Below are positions 12,053 through 27,000 of a stretch of 64,000 nucleotides of DNA, piece after piece; the stretch's first letter is position 1, and the number at the start of each line of letters is the position of its first letter. The position numbers and the translations under genes are program-made. The notes beneath the pieces are model-generated. The model had not been told where the DNA came from and did no database searches. It saw nothing but the letters and a program-made list of their open reading frames with translations. Source of the stretch: Rhinopithecus roxellana (lineage: Eukaryota; Chordata; Mammalia; Primates; Cercopithecidae); NCBI RefSeq assembly GCF_007565055.1, contig NC_044552.1, positions 146,007,358-146,071,357 on the forward strand, read 5' to 3'.

Positions 12053-15000
12053 GTGAGTGCGTTCCTTTCTGACTCCTCTGCCACGCTTTTGTCCCCACCC
12101 GCAGCCTCCAGCCACCACCCAGCGGGCCCGGTTCGCCGCCTGGTGCTGCCTGCACCCTCGTCGGTTTCACCTCCCACTGCTTTACCTGCGTTTCGCACTT
12201 CCGGGTGTCGAATATGTGGTTTCTTGCCTAAGTTCTTGTGCTGATGAACAGAGAATTTTTCTTCCGTGTGACTGTAAGAGTTTTCAGACACACTTGACTC
12301 CTCACCTTCTTCATAGTTGCTCATATTAAGCTGTAGTTATGACACTACAACATCGAGCTACTACAGACATTCATCAGTTGTGCAGGGGCATCCCACGAGC
12401 GGTGACTCAGGCACAATGGCCCGTGGTTGCTCTGCTGCTCCCTGCCAATTTACAGTCGTTCTGCCATGAAGTTATGGTTAAAACATAGTCATGAGTATGT
12501 GAAACGAGTTCATTGAACACCATTGGCTACTTAATGTTAACATGTTACCCATGTGTGGCTCTAGGAACTTTTTAAAGAGGTTCTAGAATGGTACTCTTAA
12601 CACAATCCAGTTATCATTTGCCGTATGAAAGGTGCTACACAAAAATCTGTGCTTTAGATTTTACTTTGAGATCTATGTGAAAATGTGCATGTAATTTCTT
12701 AAACTGTTGCACATGTTTTTTCTAACTAAATGCTACAAGTATTAAGTTCTTCAAAATATAAATATTTTGTGTGCATATATAGATACATACACATAATATA
12801 CTCTTTTTTGTTGTTGTTGTTTTCTGAGACGTTGTCTCACTCTGTGACCCAGGCTGTACTGCAGTGGTACCATCTCGGCTCACTGCAACCTTTGCTGCCT
12901 GAGTTCAAACGATTCTGGTGCCTCAGCCTCCCGAGTAGCTGGGACTACAGGCGCACACCACCATGCCTGGCTAATTTTTTGTATTTTTTAGTAGAGACAG
13001 GGTTTCACCATATTGGTCAGGCTGGTTTCAAACTCCTGACCTCAGGTGATCCGCGGTGGCTCATGCCTGTAATTCCAGGACTTTGGGACACATAATATAT
13101 TCTTAAGTAAAATAAGGGAATCATTAAACAGTAAGTATTTATTTGAATCAACTATATACTACATAAATAGTATACATCCAAATTAACATACTATATTTAG
13201 TAGACACAATACAGAGTATGAACTATATATTATATTAACATTACATAGTATACACTGTACCATGCTCTACTGTAAGGGTAGAAAAATTACACCTCCATTC
13301 TGTTAGGATCTCTGCTGGGTCCAAGAATTAAATTGACATTGTATGATTAAATTGTGTGGGGAGGCTTAAAAAATAAATTTTAGCAAGGTCTTTACAGTAT
13401 TCGACTTCTTGTCTTTGATGCTTAGGATGTTGTCTTTCCTTCCAGTATAGAGTGCCTTTCATACTGGAATTTCATCTTCTGTCCTAGGAAACAGCACAGA
13501 GGTCAAAGTGCTCTTCATGCACCTGCTATTTTTTGAGTTTCTTTACCTTTAATAATATGCCAGAATAGCATATTTTAACCCTTTCATTACAAAGAGATAG
13601 ACTACCTGAAACCAGTAACCTTTCTTATTGTTAGGTCGGTTTATGTAAAAAATAAAAATGGGTAAGCTATGGAGAATTATTCATATACTTTAAATAATTC
13701 AACTTATAAAACAGAGACTCTTCTTATGCCAAAACATAGCTACTTCAAAAAGATGTTACAAATCTTTATTTGCATGTTTTGGGCTATAATGAATCTTGAG
13801 TTTATTTTGGAAATGTTTTAGATTAGTGTGGTACATAATTAACACACTTTCTTCCCCCTAAATTGTATCTTATATTAAAATTTGTTCAACCATGAAGATT
13901 AGGTGAAGATATATTGGTGCCAGTAGAGGATTTGACATTTGTTAACTGAGACTAGTACTATGCCAAAATAAAACAGCTAGTTTTGAGTCATTTTATTCTT
14001 TGCTATGAGTAACTTCATTTTCTACAAATAAACCCATGATTGTTTTGACCTAAAACAATAAAGATACTTCTCATACTAAACAAACTAGAGAACACATTCC
14101 TGATGATCTGGAAATGCATTAACCCTGTGGAAGATTCTTTAATCATCTGTGGTTTCCCTTTGTATCCTCTGCTCCTCACTCTCAATTTGACTTCTGGGGA
14201 ATCAACAGTACAGATGAGTATGTGTGACTGTTCTAAATGTCTATTAAAAACCAAATATAAATGATGAACTCTTTACCATAAGTGCCTCTTTTCATCTCTG
14301 AGCATGAAATTCGAGTCTAGACTGTAGGGGAGAGTGCAGGTTCAAATTAGATGATGCTAGGAGAAATTCCTTACTCTTGTTCAACTTTCTGAATGTCACA
14401 GTTTCTCTTTTGCAGTTCAGTTTAAAAGGTAATGTCCATAGTCCCAGCTACTCAGGAGGGTGAGGTGGGAGGATTGCTTGAGCCCAGGAGTTCAAGGCTG
14501 TGGTGAGGTATGATCATACCACTGCACTCCAACCTGGGTGATAGAGCAAGACCCTGTCTCAACCAATCAATTAATAATGATAAATAAATAAATAATAAAA
14601 ACGCTTCAAGGATTTTAAACCCAAGTAAAAAGTGTAATGATAGGGGCTTATTATCTCACATAATAGGAAATTTAGAGGTAGTTGGTTCATTGATGAAGTC
14701 AAAGACATAGGCTCCTTCTGTCATCCTCAGCCTGGGGACTTGTTCCTTCATGGTCACAGGATGGCAGCCAGGCACCATAACTTCACACAACCTTGGCCAA
14801 AGGCAGGAAGGCCAGTATCTCTTTTCATTAGGAGGGAAACCATTTCCACAGTCCCCGAAGTGTGGCTTTCCCTCAAGTTCCCTTGGCCAGCATGGATCTC
14901 ACATCCCTGTCGTAGCTGTAGTGGAAGCTGGGAATTAGGTAAATATGACTTTTGGGCAGGCAAACAGTGTGCCTGCCACGTAGTATGCCCTTCAGTTATG

Positions 15001-18000
15001 TCTTCTTAGCAGAAAGAGTCTCCTGATCATCTTGGGAAATACAGTGCTGATTATGGATTTGCTTATCCTGTAGAAGTACTCATATGAAAGAAATGGTGAT
15101 AGAAAAAGCAGGAGGTGGGTCAGAAATGGGGGTTGCATCTATTTCGTGGGGATAGTTATTTCTGTGTTTATCTAAAATGTGTAGATGTGTTTTTCCTCAT
15201 GAAGTCTTGCTTACACAGTTTAGGATCAATATACCATTGCTTAGAATGAATGCATATAGCAAGCAATTGTTGAAGGTTGAGTCCATTTATTAAAATAACA
15301 GCATCTTCTTAATTTTACTTTTGCCTCCCTTTCTGTCCTGTGCCGCCAAAGTGTTCTCTACTACTGAATATAATAGATGCATGTTATGTTTTACGCATGT
15401 AGTCTTCCTTTTAGAAGCCCTAGTCGCTTATGTTACAAAGGACAGTGTGTAAAGACACATACTACATGTGATTTAAAAGTGAAGTATTAAAAGAGAATGG
15501 GGCTGGGCATGGTGACTCATGCCTGTAATCCTAACACTTCGGGAGGCCGAAGCAGGAAGATCGCTTGAGCCCAGGAGTTTAAGACCAACCTGGGCAACAT
15601 ATGGAAACCACATCTCTACAAAGAAAAAAAAAAAAATAGCCAGGTGTGGTGGCACGTGCCTATGGTCCCAGCTACTCAGGAGGCTAAGGCGAGAGGATCG
15701 CTTGAGCCCAGGAGATCGAGGTTGCAGTGAGCCATGATTCCACCACTGCATTCCAGCCTGAGTGACAGAGTGAGACCCTGTCTTAAAAAAAAGAATGGGT
15801 AGCTGAGTTGCCTAGAATGCTCTAGTTTATGGGCTGAGTGGATATCACAGGGAGATAGGTGGAAAATGAGAGGGGGTTTTAGTTTGCATAAGCTTTCTTT
15901 AAAGCCAAGACAAACTAATGGGGAAGTGAGAAAGAGAATCTGGGTCCTACTGTATCTGTGTGATGGGCAAATGGTAAGGGGAGCTGGAGGAGTTCTTTTA
16001 AATGTGTGTGTATGTGCTTGTTTATGCACTCTTTCCTTTCCTCCCCTTAGGTGGTATTGGCAAAAGGAAAAGATACCGAAGTATGTGGAATTTATGAAAG
16101 ATAATTACCCTCCTAGTTTCAAATATGAAGATTTTGGACCACTATTTACAGCAAAATTTTTTAATGCCAACCAGTGGGCAGATATTTTTCAGGCCTCTGG
16201 TGCCAAATACATTGTCTTAACTTCCAAACATCATGAAGGTAAGTCAATCCAGCGTATGGAAATTGCTGACAATGGTTAAGAAATGAAAAATTGGTTTTTT
16301 TTGGAAGAAAAAACTAAAGCAAGGTCTAATTTTCTCTTAGGAGCAACCATAAATGGTGACTGGCACTTGTTTATAACTAAGGGACTGCACTTTCAACCCA
16401 AATTGAGAGATGTTAGGAATACAGAAAGGATCATACCCTCCACATAACAGAGGAAAGATGTTCACATTTTGGCACATGCATTTTGAACAGTATTTCCAAG
16501 ATTTACGTACAGCTGTTTGTTGAAGGAAGTGTGGGTTGCAAGTCAAAGTTCATCATTGGAATTGCACTCTTTCCTTCTCTTTCTCTGTAATGCATCCTGT
16601 GAATGCATCATGGGGGTTATACTGCTATAGTCTTGCATCATTACGGCACACCTGGCTGCACTTTTAGCCAACTCTTAGATGGCCAAATTGTGCAAATAGT
16701 GGATGAACTGATAGTGATGAAAGTGACCGAGATCACCTGGAGGGAAAAGGATTGTGGAACTGTAATGGTTCCCAGGATAATCAGAGGTGGTAGAAGAATA
16801 TCTAAACCCCCACACAGCGGTCCTATTTTAATAGAATGGATTCTACCCATTACCACTGCAGTATTTGTAAGGCCAGGGAAGCATTAACAAATTGTTTTTG
16901 TTCCAATTGCTTGTTAATTCATTAGTTTCTTTTGCATGATCATCTTTGCCTTGGTATAAAAAAGTTTGCACTGGAGTGGTTGCTCATGCCTGTAATCCCA
17001 AAACTTTGGGAGGCCGAGGAAGGAGTATCATTTGAGCCTAGGGGTTTGAGACCAGCCTGGGCAACATAGTGAGACCCTGTCTCTACGAAAACAAACAAAT
17101 AAACCAACAAAACTAAAAAATTAGCATGGTGGTGTGTCTCTGTAGTCCCAGCTACTCGGGAGGCTTAGGTTGGAGGACTGCTTGAGGCTGTAGTGAGCGG
17201 AGATAGGGCCACTACACTCTAGTCTAGGTGGCAGAGGGAGATCCTGTCTCAAAAAAAAAAAAAAAAAAAAAAAAGAAACTTTGCCTTATTGTTTTCTCCA
17301 GGGATGGGATGGGAATAGGAGAGGAGAACCAACACAAAAAATCTGGAATGATCATAGGATATTTTTCCCTTTGGCCACATTCTGGTAGCTTCATGATTTT
17401 CTCCTGTAGATATTTCTCCTGCTGAGATGAATGTCTATCAAGTGTATTTGCTTGAGAACATGCTGATTTCCTGATGTCTAGGAACTTCCCCAAGCTGTAT
17501 GGCACAAAACAATACATAGTGAGTTTATTTAATAAAAATTATTAATCAAACTGTGAGGAGAGATGATGTAGCCCACATTTATACATTTTCTGGGACTCAT
17601 GTTGTCAGATGTTTTCATTGCTTATAGAAAATGCATACCAAGCTCAGGAAGGAATATCGCTGTGTGAGCTTATGGTGGTGATATTCAAATGAAGACTCAT
17701 GTGGTTTTAGTACTGTCTGACATTAGGGCCTGTCAAGTTGAATAATTTTGAATATGACTTTAGATATCAACACTGCTCTGAAGCTTACCATAGACATGAC
17801 AGGAACAAGAGTGAGCTGTTTTAAAAAGCTTATTAAAATGAATCTAAGGCTAGGTGCAGTGGCTCACATCTATAATCCCAACACTTTGGGAGGCCAAGGA
17901 AGGAGGATTGCTTGAGGTCAGGAGTTTGAGACTAGCCTAGGCAGCAAAGTGAGGTCCTGTCTCTGAAAAATTAGACAAAATTAGCTGGGCGTGGTGGAGT

Positions 18001-21000
18001 ACACCTGTAATCCTAGCTACTGGAGACGTTGAGGTGGGAGGATCACTTGAACCCAGGAGGTTGAGGATGCAGTGAACCAAGATCACACCACTGAACTCCA
18101 GCCTGGGTGACAGAGCCAGAACCTGTCTCAAAAAAAAAAAAAAAAAAAAAAAAAAATCCGAAGTATGAGTCAATCTTAGACTTGTTCTAATTTATCAAGA
18201 GTAAAATGTTTCACCAAATGTACCTTATAAATGTCTATTCTCAAAAATTCTTTTAGATTTTAGTGGAATAGTAACAATGTACTTAAGTCTCTAGGCACTG
18301 ATAAAATTTTTGAGGCTTTCATATTTATTATGTTTTAAGTATTTCAGTTTATATATCTCTTCTGACATTTTTATATAGAACAACCAGTAATCTAAATGCA
18401 AATTCCTGTTAAAAATGAACCACTTCTAAGTGTTTGTATAAAAGTTTTCAATGTATAAAAATGTATACATTGTTTTTCTTATCTATAAGGTAAGAAAATA
18501 GTTGGCAGACTATTTGCTTTTGGGTAATTTTATTAAAGAGGAAAATCCAAGCTTATGATTTTATAGTAGGATGACATTACATGTGGTGAGTATATTTTAA
18601 AGTATAGAACTATTGGGAAATAGTAGGGTTTTTTTGCCCCTCTGGTTAAATAAATAATCAGGCCTAAAAGAGATTTGCTATACTTGGATCACCAGTGTTC
18701 TAAGAATCACACTGTAATAGAATAAACAATCCTAAAACTAAGCAGTAGACTTCAAACTTTGGTTTAGAGACACTAAGAATCTTGCAGGAGTGCATCTCAG
18801 GATCTTCACAATAAATAGTAGTAGTCATCATTTAGCATGGTACATGGATATGTTCCCATTTTAGTTGTAGGCTGCTATTGTTGATTGTTTATTTTGTGCT
18901 ATACCTTGTGCTAGCAGTTGGCTGAAGACATAGCAGGGAGCACTGCAGACGTGATGCGCTCCCTCAAGTACCTTACAATCTAAGAGGGAAAACACTGGAA
19001 ATAGATCAGACCATACAGTGATAAACCCCAAAAGTTGCTTTTAAAAACCTCAGTCTCACCTTGTTTAAATTCTCACTTCTCATATAAAAGCACAATATAT
19101 GCCATGAAAAAATGGCCATAAAACAGTCATTTGTAGGAGCAGGTATTTATTCATCGTATGTACTATGTGATTTGTTTGGGCATTTGTGTGGGTTGAAATT
19201 TATTACAATAGACATGCTTACAAGGGTTTTCACTATAATTTTCTAGGTTTTACCTTGTGGGGTTCAGAGTATTCATGGAACTGGAATGCCATAGATGAGG
19301 GGCCCAAGAGGGACATTGTCAAGGAACTTGAGGTAGCCATTAGGAACAGAACTGACCTGCGTTTTGGACTGTACTATTCCCTTTTTGAATGGTTTCATCC
19401 GCTCTTCCTTGAGGATGAATCCAGTTCATTCCATAAGCGGCAATTTCCAGTTTCTAAGACATTGCCAGAGCTCTATGAGTTAGTGAACAACTATCAGCCT
19501 GAGGTTCTGTGGTCGGATGGTGATGGAGGAGCGCCGGATCAATACTGGAACAGCACAGGCTTCTTGGCCTGGCTATATAATGAAAGGTGTGTATGCTATG
19601 AGATTGCTGCAGTTACCCTCCATATTCCTAACATATTTCTAACATTTTCATTCCTTCACCTCTTGAAATATTTCATTTTAAGTCATTGGTGGTATGGGGG
19701 GAGAGAATCATTTTAAATAATACTTATTAGATATATTAGTATTTACTCAACATAATCAAGGGTAAATAAATCAGGAGTAAAATACAACTCAATGGTCTGA
19801 TTTTGAGATCAGACTAAAAATCACAGGATCAGGAACTTTGAAGGTGTTAATTTTGTGGGTCCCCCCTTTTTCTTTCCTACCCTGGTCCTTTATGGCCTCT
19901 ATTCTGGGACAACTCTGTTTCTTCATCACTATTTCCAATTACGTGCTTCCGAATCCCTCTGACTGCTTCTTTTTATCCTCTTACCTTTTGGTCATCGTTG
20001 CTGCCCAGCCAATGTCACCCTTGTTTGTCTCCTCTTTTCCTTCATCAACAGCATTTTCCCTTTCTCCAGTTTTTTCCTATTGCTTCCTGCTATGTTCAAG
20101 CCTGCCCTATTAGAACAGGGAGTTCTGATTAAACTCCTCCATTAGGCTTAAACTATATGGACAAAATTTGTATGTACACTAGAAAGCACTGGGTATTGTG
20201 CTATTAAGTCAGGCAACCTTCTGCTTGCACTTCCTGGGCCCACAAAGGGCACAAATACAAATATTCTGAAGAACTCTTGATACTGAAAACAGCAGTGTGT
20301 CCAGGTACTCCTTCCAAGGGAAAAGATGGGGAGCTATCACTTCAATTTGTGACTTAAAACTGTCCCCTCTATGTGGCGTGGATTTCCCGCTAAAATGTGC
20401 CACGTGCTATGATAAGTAACGTTGTGGGGATATTTCACATGACATCAACAGTTGAATTTTCTGAGATTTTTCAATATTAGGCACAATGGTAAGAGAAAGA
20501 GAAAGGCTAGACTACATGTATGAGATCACTGAATCATTAAAAAGTGTCTTGGGTATAAATTCAGTTTCGGCTATCATTTACAACATAGAAGGGAGCTTAA
20601 AATAATCATAATACTCTTATGAGTGCTACTTGTGCTGGGTACCAGGCTAAATGTTTTACATAACTTATTTTTGTTCTAATCATAGATGAGGAAATTCATT
20701 ATTCAGAGGAGTCAGGTAACTTGCTCTAGGTCTGGGAGCTAGAAAGTGACAAAGTCAGAACTCCAATCAACCCAGGTCTGTTTGACTTCAAAACCATGGC
20801 CTTTCCACTGTACTATGCCATGGTCCCTTTTCAGAATTATATTTCAATTACAAGTCTTTTCAGTGACATTTCTTTTTGTATAAAAAGCTTATACCTTTTG
20901 TTTTAAAAAACTGTATGTTTCATTTCAGCCCAGTTCGAGACACAGTAGTCACCAATGATCGTTGGGGAGCTGGTAGCATCTGTAAGCACGGTGGCTTCTA

Positions 21001-24000
21001 TACCTGCAGTGATCGTTATAACCCAGGACATCTTTTGCCACATAAATGGGAAAACTGCATGACAATAGACAAACGGTCCTGGGGCTATAGGAGGGAAGCT
21101 GGAATCTCTGATTATCTTACGATTGGAGAATTGGTGAAGGTACAGTAAAATGTCTGGTGACTATTAACATAATATTCTTAATAGTGTGATCATATAGGAT
21201 TTATTTCTTATATAGCTCAGTGACCTATAAATATAGGACATTGTTCTATCCTGTGTTTGTTCTTCTAGGTAGTGACTATATATACATGTATAAATATATA
21301 AATGCAACATATTAGCACATTAAAGATGGAATTATTTTATTTATCTAAAAACATTTATTCTTCATTTTTTAGCAACTTGTAGAAACAGTTTCATGTGGAG
21401 GAAATCTTTTGATGAATATTGGGCCTACACTAGATGGCACCATTTCTGTAGTTTTTGAGGAGAGACTGAGGCAAATGGGGTCCTGGCTAAAAGTCAATGG
21501 AGAAGCTATTTATGAAACCCGTACCTGGCGATCCCAGAATGACACTGTCACCCCAGATGTGTGGTAAGTCATTCTTGTTACCAAGTACTCTTTTATAAAC
21601 GAAGAGATTTAAAATTTATCAGACATATAAAGAAGAGTAGGATGAAAAGAGAAATTGGATGAATTCCTACATATACAAAGCACTTTCCAAACTTAGCTTA
21701 CTCTAATATAAAGAGAAGAGGAAGAATTTGCATGTTTTTGAACATTTATTGTTTATCAGATTAAGCTTACATCATTTCTAGGTATCTCCCAGTGGTGGAC
21801 AAATTTTGGCTGAAAGTACTCAGCTTTTAGAACAATTCTAAGCCATTCAGACCAATGAAAAAATGCAAATGGTTAGTCTAAAACAGAGACTACTGTTTAA
21901 TCAGTTCCGTAAATTCTAACTTTTGCAGGTGTTGCATCCCATGAAATTAGCAAACAAAGGTACCCAAAGGCAGAGAAAATGTTAGATTAAAAATGAGTCA
22001 AAATAGGGAGGGTTCTGGGAAGATGCTTCTCTCTGAGTTTGGGGAGGTTCTGTGTGTCAGTGAGTTCCTGAATCAGATTCCACAAATATGACAGTTTCTG
22101 ATATGGTTTCTTAACATATATAAAATAAGAGGAGTATTGGTGAAGTTCTAAAAATTCACTTTCAGTTGCCTGATCAAATAGGAACCGAAAAATTAGACTA
22201 ATTGTCCTTCAATCTACTTGACTTATGACTTAAAACATTAACCCATTGAATAAAATGAAGTAAGGCAATCTGGACAGAGCAAATAATTGTGGAGTTTTAA
22301 AATGTTGATCTGGGAGAAGCCATAATGAGAACTCAATACCAAGCTCTCATGTGACAGAGGATAGTGCAAATCTGGTTTTGGAATTTGCTTCTGTACTGAC
22401 ATTTGAATACGAGGGCATCTGATCTAGGACAATCATTAACCATTATTCCATTGTGTTTATTTCAATAAATAAACATAAAAGCTAAATATTTAATGTGGCT
22501 TATAAAGCTGTGAGTCTGGCTCCTACCAACTTCCCCGACGCTGAGTGTTCCTGCTCTCCCTCCTCACCATAGGAGCCTCTTCCCCCCGGGTTCATCGTGC
22601 CCATCTTCTTGCAGTCATCTACAGACTCCCAGGTCAACTCTTTAAATCTTTTAAGACAGTAGCCCTGGCTTGCTGTCCCTGTCCCCAGAACTACTCTTCA
22701 CATCATTCTTAGTAATTTTAATTTCTATTCACAGTTCTAATTACCTGCACTTCCTGTCTTCTAAGGATCTTGTCTGCTTGACCTTTGTTACCTGTTCCTT
22801 TGCATTATCAACATACAAGGTCATATTGGTAATGCAAAGTCGAACTTCTTACTCAACACTTCCACTTGGATGCATAGCATCTTAGACCTGTATTCCACAG
22901 CTGAAGTCCTGAGTTTTAAAATTTTGCTGTAGACTAGCTCCACCCACAGTCTTCCCCATCTCAGTTAATGGCAGCTTTATCCTTTAGGTGGTTGTCAGGC
23001 CAAAGGCCTTGGTGTCCTTAATTTCCCTTTTTTTATAATCATACTTTAGACTTTGCATTACCAATAACTGCACCCCTTCCATGGCTCCAGTTTGAAGCAT
23101 TCTGCCGTCTACCTATGACTTCTTATATTTCAGCTCACTCCACACAGCACTTTGGCTTCCAAAGGGATCTATAATCCAGGGATTATACTATCTTTTAGTC
23201 CTATCATCTTTTCTCTGTCTGTCTTTTTCCTTATCCAGAACAGATTCTGTGGCCCGTCACTGTAACTAATCTATTGCATACACCCAACTCCTGAACTCTT
23301 GCTCCCTCTGCCATACTCACTTGACAGAACATCAACTTTAAATTAAGATCTACTTATTCTATGCCTGCTCCTGGACAGCTAACTGTAACTATGGAAACTC
23401 ACACACACATGCACCCAGACACATACAACGTAGAATTATCTCACCTTTGGTTTTAAGGTCAACCCTTGTGTCCTGATCCCATTGCAAATCATCCACCAAA
23501 GGATTGTTATAGCAATTCTCCCCTTTCACTCAATTTCACTTGTATTTCTAGCTACCTTCCCATTTCTCTCCTTTCCTTTGTAGTAAAACATGTTGAAAGA
23601 ATTTTCACTTGCTATCTCCAATTCCTTGCTACAGTTTTTCTCTTGAACCCACTCTGGTCGAGCTTCCACTCCCACACTCCAGGATTGCTCTTCTCAAGGT
23701 CCACAATAACCTCTGCCTTTCCAATTCCAGTGATGAGTCCCCAGTGCTCATTTTCTTAACTTACTGGCAGCGTCTGCCTCAGTTGATCACTGTCTCTCCT
23801 GATGTTCATTGTACCTGTTGGCTCTTCCTTCTTAGTTAGTTCCTCTGCTGATTTCATCTCATTTTTCCAACCTCTAAATCTTGAAGTGCCCTGAGGTTTA
23901 GTCTTCAGATTTCTATTCTTTTTTTTTTTTTTTTTTTTTTTTGAGGGCACTGGCATGATCTTGGCTCCCTGCAACCTCTGCCTCCCAGGTTCAAGCTATT

Positions 24001-27000
24001 CTCCTGCCTCAGCCTCCCGAGTAGCTGGGATGACAAGTGCCTGCCACCATGCCTGGCTAATTTTTTTTTGTAATTTTAGTAGAGACAGGATTTCACCATG
24101 TTTGGCTAGGCTGGTCTCGAACTCCTGGACCTCAGGTGATCTACTTTCCTCGGCCTCCCAAAGTGCTGGGATTACAGGCGTGAGCCACCACGTTTATCTT
24201 AATGTCCCAGGCAATCTTATCCATTTTCATGGCTTTGAATGCCATATTGATGACCTCCACATTTCTATTTCCAGTGCAGACCTCTTTCTGAACTCCAGCC
24301 TCATTAAGTTCCTACTCAATATTTCCACTGGGATGCATAGCATCTTAGACCTGTACATCCAAAACTGAAGTCCTGAGTTTTCAAATTTTGCTATCAACTA
24401 GCTCTACCCATGGTCTTTCCCATCTCAGTTAACATTAGCGTCATCCTTTAGGTGGTTGTCAGGCCTAAAACCTTGCAACCCTTAGTTTCCCTTTCTTTTA
24501 TAGTCACAGCCAATTCATTAGCAGATATCATCCTCTATCTTTGAAATATATTCAGAATCTGACCACTTCTCATCCTCTCTGTGGCAACCCTCATCCTTTT
24601 AGTTTCCATTGTCTTGTCCCTGTCTGGATTATTTCAGTAGCTTCTTAAAAGGTCTCTATTTCTACCCTTTAACCTATTCACCACAAAGCAATTAGAGTAT
24701 ACTTTTAAATAATAATGCCAGTCCCATGCTCACATTTCTCCAATGGCTTCCAGTCTCAGAGAGAAGGCCAGGTCCCATAGATACTTACAAGGGCCTACAA
24801 AATCTGGCTCCTTATCGCCTCTTTGATCTTATCTGCCATCACCCTCCCCCACTTCCTCTCCTTCAGCCACTCTGCCTTCCTTGCTATTGTATCAACAGGC
24901 AGAGCACACTTGCACTGGGGCTCCTGCACTTGACATTCTGTCTGAAGGCTTTCTCCAGACTCTCCTGTGGCACTCCTATGGCACTCGCATGGTTCTCTTC
25001 CATGCCACCTCTAAGAGGTCTTCCCTGCCTATTCTACTTAAAATAACACTCCCAGGCCCCTCCTTTCCTACCTAACATGCCCTGTTCTTCTTACCTGGTT
25101 TGTTTTCTCCATAGCATTTAATCAACACCTGATATATTTGTTCATTCTAATTTCTCCCACTGGAATGTAAGCCCCATGATGACAAGAACTTTGTTCAATG
25201 CTGTATATAGCTCTAAAACAGTGTCTAGCATTTTAAGATTTCAATAAGTATTTGTTGAGTAGTTGAATAAATGAATGAATTCTGTTTTTTTTTTTTTTGT
25301 TTTTTGTCTACAGCATACTTCCCTTACCTTCTTCTTTGTTCCCATTCATCCTTTAAGTCTCAGATTAAATGTCATGTTCTTGGTGAGGCTTCTTTCTGAT
25401 GTTCTAATCTAAAGAGATCCTTTTGTTACAATCTCTCAATTTCCTTTTCTTTCATAGTGCTTATCAGAACTCACACTTTCATATTATTTGTGTGATTATT
25501 AAGTGTTTGCCTTCCCCACTCTAGTCTAAGCTCCGTAAGAACTATGTGTGTTTTGTTTTTTATTGTAACCCTAACACTGAGCACAGTATTAGGCACAGAA
25601 TTGACACATGCATATCTTGTCTTGTTGAATGAATGAATGGATATAAAAATTTGAATAACACATGAAAAGCCATGAAGCTCTTGCATCCTGCCCCCTTAGG
25701 TCATCTGCTTCCCCTTTTCAGATCCATGAGAGCAGTCTGATGAAGAGGAATGCTATCTCAGGAAAATCTTTGTCTTCCAAGAACTTCCTTTTGGTCTTGG
25801 GGGAGGAAGGTACTTTTTTATACCAACATGGGGCTATTTTTCCCTCCCTTCTATTAATGGTGACACTGTGGAAGTATCTCTGTAAAAAAATTCCAGATTG
25901 TTCCTGATCCATAAATAATGAGAAACATGGGATGTAACTTGTTACTATGCTTTTTATCTTTTTCTTTTAACCAGGTACACATTCAAGCCTGAAGAAAAAT
26001 TGGTATATGCCATTTTTCTTAAATGGCCCACATCAGGACAGCTGTTCCTTGGCCAGCCCAAAGCTATTCTGGGGGCAACAGAGGTAAGAGGGAATTTTAC
26101 CTTGTTCCTTTAAATTGCTGATTAGAACATCTTGATGTAAACATAACTTTTAACTTTAAGGGGAGCCTTATATCTGTTTCTCTTATACCTCATAAAAGTA
26201 ATTATAAATGAGCTCCAGCCAAGCATTGAGGCTCACACTGTAATTCCAGCACTTTGGGAAGCTGAGGCAGGTGGATGTCTTGAGGCCAGAAGGTTGAGAC
26301 TAACCTGGGCAACATAGCAAGACCCCTCTTTACAAAAATTTTTTTAAAAGCTAGCTGTGCATGGTGGCACGCACCTGTAGTCCTAGTTACTCAGGAGGCT
26401 CAGGCAGGAGGATTGCTTGAACCCAGTAGGTCAAGACTACAGTGAGCTATGAGTGCACCACTTCAGCCTGTCTCTGAAAAAATAAATAAAATAAATAAAA
26501 TAAAATAAAATAAAATGAATTTCACCAATGACAGTGTTTGGTCAAAATCTTTGAAACTTTTTGTTTCCCAGAAAACTAAGCTGATAAAGCAGCTACAGTA
26601 TCTCTATGCATATCACTGTAAAATAGACATTATTCTTTACAGTCATTCTATGTTGTTCAAGTTCATTGCATGCATCCAAAACGATTCTTCTCATAAAACT
26701 AGAATTCGGATGCTTTCCCTGACACCCCACCCCAGAACATATCTGAATACAAGATGTCATGACTCTACTATTTTATGTTTATAAAACATTTTGGAGAAAG
26801 TTAGAGATTAATCTAACTGTTGTAACCACCACATCTGGCATTGAGTTCATTCTGATACATTTTATAACTTATTTTTTAAAATAAATTATCCCTTTGGAGG
26901 TGAATTGTCCATATGGCTCTCCTTGCATCACCTTTCTGCGTTTCATTTCTAATACGTGTGGTTGATGAGGTAGAAAGAAGATGAGTTCAAATCTAATGTT

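Larger units (their letters stand above)
12053..16050 (+). other. FUCA2: FUCA2 intron 1
   Basis: A 4.0-kb intron, AT-rich after about 12.3 kb. It holds an Alu with an inverted 5' end (12801-13087), an Alu right-arm fragment (14434-14600) and a full Alu (15501-15794). Nothing else coding is seen. Confidence 0.9.
16239..19246 (+). other. FUCA2: FUCA2 intron 2
   Basis: Contains two + strand Alus (16974-17275 and 17849-18157). Sequence at 18850-18990 looks like an old, diverged interspersed repeat. The rest is unannotated AT-rich sequence. Confidence 0.85.
21564..25974 (+). other. FUCA2: FUCA2 intron 5, L2-rich
   Basis: A 4.4-kb intron. About 22.5-25.65 kb is dominated by L2-like (LINE-2) sequence on the + strand, interrupted by a - strand Alu (23921-24196). 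Two segments, 22842-23048 and 24306-24510, are about 80% similar to each other by eye. Two L2-type 3' ends (TTGTTGAATGAATGAAT style) finish at about 25285 and 25640. Confidence 0.75.

Noticed and set aside
11582..12324. Several open frames of 107-178 codons antisense or in other frames round FUCA2 exon 1
   Set aside because: GC-rich shadow frames; they overlap the verified FUCA2 exon and lack any family resemblance.
22842..24510. Recent tandem duplication of the L2-like segment
   Set aside because: Identity of only about 80% fits two old copies of one repeat; kept only for the flanking inverted repeats.
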